From an uncultured Collinsella sp. (GTDB taxonomy: Bacteria; Actinomycetota; Coriobacteriia; Coriobacteriales; Coriobacteriaceae), in assembly GCA_900768435.1 (NCBI GenBank), contig CAAGCW010000009.1, forward strand, positions 62,001 to 126,000: DNA of 64,000 nt, in the 5' to 3' direction. Numbering within the stretch: the stretch's first letter is position 1; each line of letters opens with the position of its first letter. The translations under genes were made by a program, and so were the position numbers. Positions 58,448-64,000 of this stretch are shown in pieces. The notes under the pieces were generated by a model. The model ran no database searches and was not told the origin of the DNA. It saw nothing but the letters and a program-made list of their open reading frames with translations.

Positions 58448-58498
58448 AAAGAGTGTCCCCGACGACTAGTCGTTTAAGAACGTCCCCGATGACTAGTC
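58448..58498. repeat. GGGGAC/ACTAGT modular repeat overlapping the ade stop codon
   Basis: Modules AAAGAGTGTCCCCGACGACTAG and TTAAGAACGTCCCC followed by GATGACTAGTC. The ade stop codon (58493-58495, CTA on this strand) lies inside the last ACTAG. The same modules flank the gltD stop at 16581-16644 with one module inverted. Confidence 0.8.
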
Positions 58499-60313
58499 GG
58501 CGTAGGTGAAGGTGGTGACGTCGAACATGCCCTCGGGACGGATGCGGAGCGTCGGGATCACCGGCAGGGGCAGGAAGATGATGCCCATGATGGGATCGAG
58601 CGGTGGCTCAATACCCATGGCGCGCGCCTTGACCATAAAGTCGTCGTGCTGCGCGGCGACATCCTCGGCCGTGCCCTCGCTCATCAGGCCGCCAAGCGCC
58701 AGCGGAATGCGCGCCACGACCTCGCCGTTGCGCACCAGCACGTGACCACCCTGGCCCACGGCCTCAACGGCAGCCATCATATCGGCCGCGTTGTCGCCCA
58801 CCACGCACACGTTGTGCGAGTCGTGGCCGATCGTAGAGGCAATGGCGCCACCCGTGATGCTAAAGCCACGCACCCAGCCGCGACCGATATGCTTGCCAAC
58901 AAGACCCAGGCCCGCAGGACCATCACCGTCGGCACCCTCAGCTTGCAGCGACACGCCGCGGCCGTGGCGCTCGATCAGCATAATGCGGCGCAGGCCCTCG
59001 GCGTTCTCGGGGCGAGCCATACCCGTGATGGCCTTGCCCGGCACAACGTCGATCACGGCCTCGCCCGGCTTAAAGGCATAGTCGAACACGTCGAGCGATA
59101 GATTCGGCAGCTTAACGGAAGCACGCAGCTCATCGGCAAGGGCCGCAACCTCGGCCATCTCGGGTGCGATCTCGCCCACAAAGGTGCCGTCCTGCGCCAC
59201 CAGAGCACCGGCGGCATATACGCGATGCGGAGCCGTGGCAAACGTCAGGTCGTTGAGTACCAGCAGGTCGGCACGCTTGCCCGGGGCGATGGCGCCACGC
59301 AGCTCGTGCGGGTCGCGGCAGCCGTGATCCAGGCCAAACGCCTCGGCCGTGGAGAGGGACGCCATAGAGATAGCGACCACCGGGTCGATGCCGGCCTCGA
59401 TGGCCACGCGGCAGGCATTGTCGATCATGCCGGTCGAAAGAGCATCGGAGGGAGCGCGGTCGTCGGTCGCAAAGCAGCAGCGGCGGGCGCGGGCAGGGTT
59501 CTCCAGCAGCATCGGAGACAAATTGGCCAGGTCGTGGCTGCACGTACCCTCACGCAGCATCACATACATGCCGCGGGACAGCTTGTCGAGCGCCTCCTCG
59601 GGAATCGTCGACTCGTGGTCGGCGATAATGCCCGCTGCGGCATAGGCGTTGAGGTCCTTACCGGCAACGAGCGGCGCGTGGCCGTCAACCTGCTTGGACG
59701 GCGTCTGGTTGGCAGCATCGATGCGGGCGCAGGTCTCGGGATCGGCCATAAAGACGCCCGGCAGGTTCATCATTTCGCCCAGACCAAAAACGTCGCCCGG
59801 ATGCTCGGCAAAAAACGCCTGCATATCGGCAGCGGTGATGACGGCACCGGCCTGCTCATCGGGCAGTGCGGGCACGCACGAAGGCATCATGTACTTGATG
59901 GAGATGGGCGCACGACGACCGTCCTCAATCATAAAGCGCAGGCCGTCGAGACCGGCAACATTGGCGATCTCGTGACTGTCGGCAATGGCGGTGGTAGTAC
60001 CGCGCGTCGCGGCCATGCGAGCATACTCGGCGGGGCGGATGTTCGAGGACTCGATATGCAAGTGTCCGTCAATAAAACCGGGGGCAAGATAGTGGCCCTG
60101 GCAGTCGACGACCTCAGTTGCCTCGTAGGTGCCAGCGGCATCGTCGCGACCATCGTAGAGCACGCCGACGATCACACCGTCCTTGACGGCAACGCTACCG
60201 GGCGCCACACGCTGGCCATACACGTCGACGATCTGCGCATTGGTAAACAGCGTGTCGACGGGCACGCGGCCCTCGGCAGCGTCGATCACAGACCTCATGA
60301 CCTCAACGGACAT
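58493..60313 (-). CDS. ade: Adenine deaminase
   Basis: A 606-residue adenine deaminase that converts adenine to hypoxanthine and ammonia for purine salvage. Metal ligands are in GFIDGHLHIESSN; ADSHEIANVAG, VDGHAPLV, AGIIADHEST and FATDDRAPSDAL are the further metal and catalytic segments of this family, which differs from eukaryotic-type adenosine deaminases. The C-terminal adenine-deaminase domain (GGAIASTIGHDSHNVCVVG) is complete. AAAGGAG lies five bases before the ATG. Its stop codon lies inside a repeat, so the last residue and stop may have been supplied by that insertion. Confidence 0.95.
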   Translation of the reverse strand: MSVEVMRSVIDAAEGRVPVDTLFTNAQIVDVYGQRVAPGSVAVKDGVIVGVLYDGRDDAAGTYEATEVVDCQGHYLAPGFIDGHLHIESSNIRPAEYARMAATRGTTTAIADSHEIANVAGLDGLRFMIEDGRRAPISIKYMMPSCVPALPDEQAGAVITAADMQAFFAEHPGDVFGLGEMMNLPGVFMADPETCARIDAANQTPSKQVDGHAPLVAGKDLNAYAAAGIIADHESTIPEEALDKLSRGMYVMLREGTCSHDLANLSPMLLENPARARRCCFATDDRAPSDALSTGMIDNACRVAIEAGIDPVVAISMASLSTAEAFGLDHGCRDPHELRGAIAPGKRADLLVLNDLTFATAPHRVYAAGALVAQDGTFVGEIAPEMAEVAALADELRASVKLPNLSLDVFDYAFKPGEAVIDVVPGKAITGMARPENAEGLRRIMLIERHGRGVSLQAEGADGDGPAGLGLVGKHIGRGWVRGFSITGGAIASTIGHDSHNVCVVGDNAADMMAAVEAVGQGGHVLVRNGEVVARIPLALGGLMSEGTAEDVAAQHDDFMVKARAMGIEPPLDPIMGIIFLPLPVIPTLRIRPEGMFDVTTFTYAD

Positions 60314-60474
60314 ACATACTCCTTTAACCGTAGAAATAACTGCGGGGCGGACGGGCCTTCACCGCAGCAAGCCAATAGCCATTGTATGCCCAAAAGAAAG
60401 TCCCGCTAACACCCCTTCCGCTTAACGGCACCGCCAAATGGTCCCTCCGTCCCCAAGGGATCGTCGTAACCAAA

Positions 60475-60507
60475 AAGGCCGCAGTCGGGATTCCCGGCTG
60501 CGGCCTT
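60475..60507 (-). terminator. Terminator of tyrS
   Basis: A 15-base stem AAGGCCGCAGTCGGG/CCCGGCTGCGGCCTT with one mismatch and a three-base loop. The A run on the left gives U residues on the minus strand, 27 bases after the tyrS stop. Confidence 0.9.
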
Positions 60508-60534
60508 ATTGCACTTGTGAGGTCAACTCGCTCG

Positions 60535-61746
60535 TTAGACCAACTTAAAGCCCTTGCGCTTGCCCACGGAGAGGGTGTCGCCCAGTTTGAGGGCGCTCGG
60601 ATCGATGTTGTAGCTCTTGGGAGCCACAGCCTTGCCGTTGATCTTGACGCCGCCGCCGTCGATGTCGCGGCGGGCCTGACCGGCGCTGGCCGAAAGGCCC
60701 AGGTCCTTGAGCAGGCCGGCGAGGTAAATCTGGCCCTCGTCGTTGACGGTCAGCTCGACATGCTTCTCGGGGAAGTCGGCAAGCTGGCCCTCCTTGAACA
60801 CACGGTCGAACTCGGCCTGGGCCTCGTCGCCGGCGCCGGCGCCGTGGTAGGTATCGCACAGGTCGCGGCCCAGAGCGCGCTTGAGCTCGTAGGGGTCGGC
60901 AGAACCGTCGGCCAGGGCGGCGTCGATCTTGTCGACCTCGGCCGGGGCGAGCGAGCTGGCCAGACGATAGTACTTGCCGATCATCTCGTCGGGGATGGAC
61001 ATGGTCTTGCCGAACATATCCTTGGGAGCATCGGTCAGGCCGATGTAGTTGCCATAGGACTTGGACATCTTGCGCACGCCGTCGGTGCCCTCGAGCAGCG
61101 GCATGGTGAGCGCAATCTGCGGCTCCATGCCCATCTTCTCCATGAGCTCGCGGCCGGCGAGCAGGTTGAAGAGCTGGTCGGTGCCGCCCATCTCGACGTC
61201 GGCCTTGATCTGAACGGAGTCGAAGGCCTGCATCACGGGGTACAGGAACTCGTGCAGGGCAATCGGCGTCTGGGACTGGTAGCGCTTGGTAAAGTCGTCG
61301 CGCTCAAGGATGCGAGCGACGGTGAACTTGGAGCACACCTGCAGCAGGCCGGCCAGGTCCATCGAAAGGATCCAGTCGCCGTTGTGCACGATGGTGGTCT
61401 TCTCGGGGTCCAGAATCTTCATGGCCTGGCTCACGTAGGTCTCGGCGTTGGCCTCGATCTGCTCCTGCGAAAGCTGCGGACGCGTGGAGTTCTTGCCCGA
61501 GGGGTCGCCGATCAGCGCGGTGCCGTTGCCGATGATGAGGGTGACGTTGTGGCCCAGGTCCTGGAACTGACGCATCTTGCGCAGGGGCACGGCATGGCCC
61601 AGGTGCAGGTCGGGGCTGGTGGGATCGACGCCGAGCTTGATGTTGAGGGGCTCGCCCTTCTCAAGCTTCTTGCGAAGGTCGGCCTCGGGGACGATCTGCG
61701 CCGCACCCGAGGTGATGATACGCATTTGCTCGTCAACAGACAGCAT
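60535..61746 (-). CDS. tyrS: Tyrosyl-tRNA synthetase
   Basis: A 403-residue class I synthetase that charges tRNA-Tyr. The HIGH-like motif is HLGH (48-51), and the KMSKS loop is intact at 226-230 (GVRKMSKSYGN). ADVEMGGTDQLFNLLAGR binds tyrosine/ATP, and a C-terminal S4 domain (about 340-400) binds tRNA. HLGH and KMSKS place it in the TyrZ-like bacterial branch. No T-box leader was seen in the short gap to the upstream U32 gene. The ATG at 61746 has AAGGAGGA upstream. Confidence 0.95.
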   Translation of the reverse strand: MLSVDEQMRIITSGAAQIVPEADLRKKLEKGEPLNIKLGVDPTSPDLHLGHAVPLRKMRQFQDLGHNVTLIIGNGTALIGDPSGKNSTRPQLSQEQIEANAETYVSQAMKILDPEKTTIVHNGDWILSMDLAGLLQVCSKFTVARILERDDFTKRYQSQTPIALHEFLYPVMQAFDSVQIKADVEMGGTDQLFNLLAGRELMEKMGMEPQIALTMPLLEGTDGVRKMSKSYGNYIGLTDAPKDMFGKTMSIPDEMIGKYYRLASSLAPAEVDKIDAALADGSADPYELKRALGRDLCDTYHGAGAGDEAQAEFDRVFKEGQLADFPEKHVELTVNDEGQIYLAGLLKDLGLSASAGQARRDIDGGGVKINGKAVAPKSYNIDPSALKLGDTLSVGKRKGFKLV

Positions 61747-61843
61747 TGGGTATCCTCCTTTTGCTATAGCACCCTCACCGGATACGGCGGTGCTGGAAGT
61801 TCATAAACTCTCTTATGATAACCAAAACGGCGCGGCCGAACAC

Positions 61844-63802
61844 CTACGACAGGAAAATCCTCGTCCTGCCGCACGCGTCGATAACGACCGGCAAACGCGT
61901 GCCGTCACGTTCGACCAAAAAGCGCGCCCGCTGACGGCGCGAGCAGTCACGGCAACGGATCTGCCCCGTTGCATCCGTGGCGCAGGCGCCCTCGGCAGTC
62001 AGCAAGCAGTGCTCGCACACCATGAGCTCGGAACGGTCGGCATCGACAGGCCCCAAGACACCGGGACAAGCGGCAAGCTCGGCAACACGCTCCGCATCAT
62101 TGCCGAGCAACTCGGCCGACAAGTACACCCGCCCCGCCCCGAGTCCGCGCAGCCAGGTAAGCGTGACCCGATTCGCGCAGAACACCGGCGCCGCCACGTC
62201 AAACGTCATGCCCAGCTCGCGAGCGATCACCACCTGTCCCAGGTTGCGGCAGACGACGCGCCCGGCACGCTGCATAAGTGAGCGGGTCCGATCAACGTCA
62301 CCCGTGCGGCACACCTCGTCCAGCACCACAACGGCGTCGGACAAATCGCGTTCTCCGCGCGGATCGGCATCCATCAGCTGCCAAGCAAAAACCATGTGAG
62401 CGGGAACCGCGCGCTCCACCAACTCCGTCGACGTACCGCCATCCACCGCAACGTCCTCAAAGGGCAGCACCTCAACGGCACGCGCAACGGGCGCAATCGC
62501 ATCCGCCTCGGCCCGCATACGCTCCAACACCGCCGCCGTCTGATCCAACACGCCGGCGCTGCGAATCAGGTATACCTCGCAGCCCGTGTCCACCTTACGC
62601 TTGCAATGCACGACGACGCGCTTCCCCGCTGCGGCATCCACCGGGCAGGGCACCTGCGGCCAGCGCTTGGGCACATCGGGACGCGCGTCGACACCCGGAT
62701 AGAACCGAATCTCGAGCGTATCGCCCGCCGCCACGGCGGCATCAAGCTCAACCGTCACTTCTTCGTGACCAACCGCCACCAAGTGGCCTACGCGCACGCC
62801 CTGGTTGATCGCGCGCTCAAAGCTCATGAGCTCGGCGCCCGAACGACCTCGCAGGTAAGCATCGGTAAACCCACGGTTAAACGACCTTCCCAGCTCGCGC
62901 TCAAGCTCTTCCACGGCACCGGGGTCCCACGCGCCGTCGCGCAGCATATCGAGCGCCCGGCGCCAAACCCGCACCACGTTGAATACGTAATCGGGGTTCT
63001 TCATGCGTCCCTCGATCTTGAGCGACGCCACGCCGGCATCTACAAGCTCGGGCAGATGCGCAATACCCAGATAGTCATGCGGACACAGCAGACGATCCCC
63101 CTCAACGGCGACAACGCTCTGTCCCGCCTCGTCCACCAGGTCGTACGCCAGACGGCACGGCTGTGTGCAGTCGCCGCGCATCGCCGATCGTCCACGCCGC
63201 AGGGCCGAAAACTCGCACGCCCCCGAATAGCCGACGCAAATCGCACCGTGGCAGAATACCTCGATGGGCACGCCCGTGGCACAGAGCGCCGCAATCTCGT
63301 CGACCGTCAGCTCGCGCGCCGTCGTCACGCGCTCGACCCCCAGCTCATCGGCGGCAAGCCGCACGGCGCCTTCGCTATGAACGCCCGCCTGCGTGGACAG
63401 GTGAATCTCGACCCCGGGAATCGCCGCGCGCAGTGCACAAGCCAGCCCGGCATCGGCGACAATCAGAGCATCGGCGCCCAGCTTCAGTGCATGAGCTCCC
63501 AACGCCACCGCGTCGGACAACTCATCGTCAAACACGAACACGTTGAGCGTCACGTACACACGCACGCCATGGGCATGCGCCACGGCGCAGCCGCGCGCAA
63601 ACTCGTCGTCGGTAAAACCGTGCGCACTCACACGGGCGTTAAAGCCGCCCAACCCCGCATAGATGGCATCGGCGCCCGCGGCGATGGCCGCAAGCATCTG
63701 GTCGAGTCCGCCCGCCGGCGCCAGCAGCTCGGGCAGTGCCGCACTGACAACATCCAATCCAGTCTCGTATTGTCCGCTCGGCCCCATCGCCCGAATCGCC
63801 AT
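61844..63802 (-). CDS. U32-family peptidase-like protein (RlhA/TrhP group)
   Basis: A 652-residue protein of the U32 family. The TIM-barrel-like N-terminal half opens with LLAPAGGLDQMLAAIAAGADAIYAGLGGFNAR; the family signature is EVFCHGAICVGYSGACEFSALRRGRSAMRGDCTQPCRL, whose cysteines bind an Fe-S cluster in characterised RNA-hydroxylating members (RlhA for 23S rRNA, TrhP for tRNA). A protease function is unproven for many relatives. The C-terminus adds another Cys set (CEHC, CRDC) and a short beta tail. The start at 63802 has AAGGAG upstream; an earlier ATG at 63829 would add nine residues. It is upstream of tyrS on the same strand, 97 bases apart, so a shared transcript is possible. Confidence 0.9.
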   Translation of the reverse strand: MAIRAMGPSGQYETGLDVVSAALPELLAPAGGLDQMLAAIAAGADAIYAGLGGFNARVSAHGFTDDEFARGCAVAHAHGVRVYVTLNVFVFDDELSDAVALGAHALKLGADALIVADAGLACALRAAIPGVEIHLSTQAGVHSEGAVRLAADELGVERVTTARELTVDEIAALCATGVPIEVFCHGAICVGYSGACEFSALRRGRSAMRGDCTQPCRLAYDLVDEAGQSVVAVEGDRLLCPHDYLGIAHLPELVDAGVASLKIEGRMKNPDYVFNVVRVWRRALDMLRDGAWDPGAVEELERELGRSFNRGFTDAYLRGRSGAELMSFERAINQGVRVGHLVAVGHEEVTVELDAAVAAGDTLEIRFYPGVDARPDVPKRWPQVPCPVDAAAGKRVVVHCKRKVDTGCEVYLIRSAGVLDQTAAVLERMRAEADAIAPVARAVEVLPFEDVAVDGGTSTELVERAVPAHMVFAWQLMDADPRGERDLSDAVVVLDEVCRTGDVDRTRSLMQRAGRVVCRNLGQVVIARELGMTFDVAAPVFCANRVTLTWLRGLGAGRVYLSAELLGNDAERVAELAACPGVLGPVDADRSELMVCEHCLLTAEGACATDATGQIRCRDCSRRQRARFLVERDGTRLPVVIDACGRTRIFLS

Positions 63803-63964
63803 CGACAAACTCCTTACCAAGGTATGCATTCACTCTGAAAAATGCCGTCTTCCAGCATACACGAGGCCTCGCGCGCCCCGTTTGGTTTATCGTGTAATAA
63901 CTTATGTCCATCCTGCCCCGACGGCACATCCACCGTCCGGCACGACATACCTGGAGGTCAATAT

Positions 63965-64000
63965 ATGGGTCCTCGCCAACGACAGGGACACAGCCGTTCA
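63965..64000 (+). CDS. Start of a gene cut by the right window edge
   Basis: The ATG at 63965 follows GGAGG with a seven-base spacer and opens a basic N-terminus (MGPRQRQGHSRS). Only twelve codons are visible, so no function can be given. It is divergent from the U32 gene, with a 160-base promoter-sized gap between. Confidence 0.6.
   Translation, partial: MGPRQRQGHSRS

Noticed and set aside
61747..61843. A T-box leader before tyrS
   Set aside because: The gap of 97 bases is too short and shows no antiterminator-like element.

Overview
The window looks like chromosome from a high-GC gut actinobacterium of the class Coriobacteriia, most likely Collinsella or a close relative. This rests on gene content and style (split transketolase, FtsE with a long N-terminal extension, EFR1-type flavodoxin-ferredoxin, MurNAc recycling operon, adenine deaminase, very GC-rich third codon positions) and on abundant GGGGAC-type intergenic repeats; no search was run. 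It holds 49 intact or edge-truncated protein genes, one integrase remnant, two tRNA genes, many intrinsic terminators and an unusual density of palindromic intergenic repeats.

Layout. 1-8.3 kb: glucose-type PTS EIIA (cut by the left edge), an EFR1 redox protein, a DEAD-box RNA helicase with a long Arg/Gly tail, then an FHA protein followed by a membrane Ser/Thr kinase with a DUF6273-like outer domain. 8.7-12.4 kb: copper operon copA-copZ-csoR behind a CsoR-type operator, and a zinc-ribbon membrane protein. 12.5-25.7 kb: amidohydrolase, a DUF559-type nuclease-like gene wrapped in repeats, an unknown gene, glutamate synthase gltBD, an Nramp metal transporter, rubredoxin and a flavin reductase-like protein. 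25.9-29 kb: TPR protein and smpB, tRNA-Gln and tRNA-Glu, a small unknown gene and an ArsC/Spx-like protein. 28.8-33.3 kb: MurNAc recycling operon murR-murQ-murP-mupG; murP has no EIIA of its own, so the EIIA at the left edge could serve it. 33.5-47.6 kb: VanZ-like protein, solo serine recombinase, RNase R, ftsEX, split transketolase, YitT-like protein, secA-prfB and L31.

47.7-54.4 kb is the clearest accessory island: two ABC exporter systems whose membrane modules are homologous copies of one unit, a DUF2975/Xre regulator pair, and a tyrosine-integrase fragment joined in frame right after the Xre stop codon. 54.7-64 kb returns to housekeeping genes: ACT-domain protein, citrate synthase, two HAD phosphatases, adenine deaminase, TyrRS, U32 peptidase-family protein and the start of a further gene.

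The most unusual signal is not a gene. Seventeen copies of a 57-base dyad element (outer arms GTCTCRATCTGTAACA and its complement) sit in six intergenic arrays with a strict 80-81 base period. The arrays bracket single genes or short cassettes (FHA-kinase, the DUF559 gene, the Nramp gene), and their orientation appears to flip around the DUF559 gene. At least five other palindromic families (GGGGAC modules, AACCTGCC elements, 67-base twins, a 62-base tandem pair, a 128-base near-perfect hairpin) occupy other gene ends. Among the 48 genes with a visible stop, 27 use TAG, 14 TAA and only 7 TGA, and release factor 2 carries SPT instead of the usual SPF stop-reading tripeptide.
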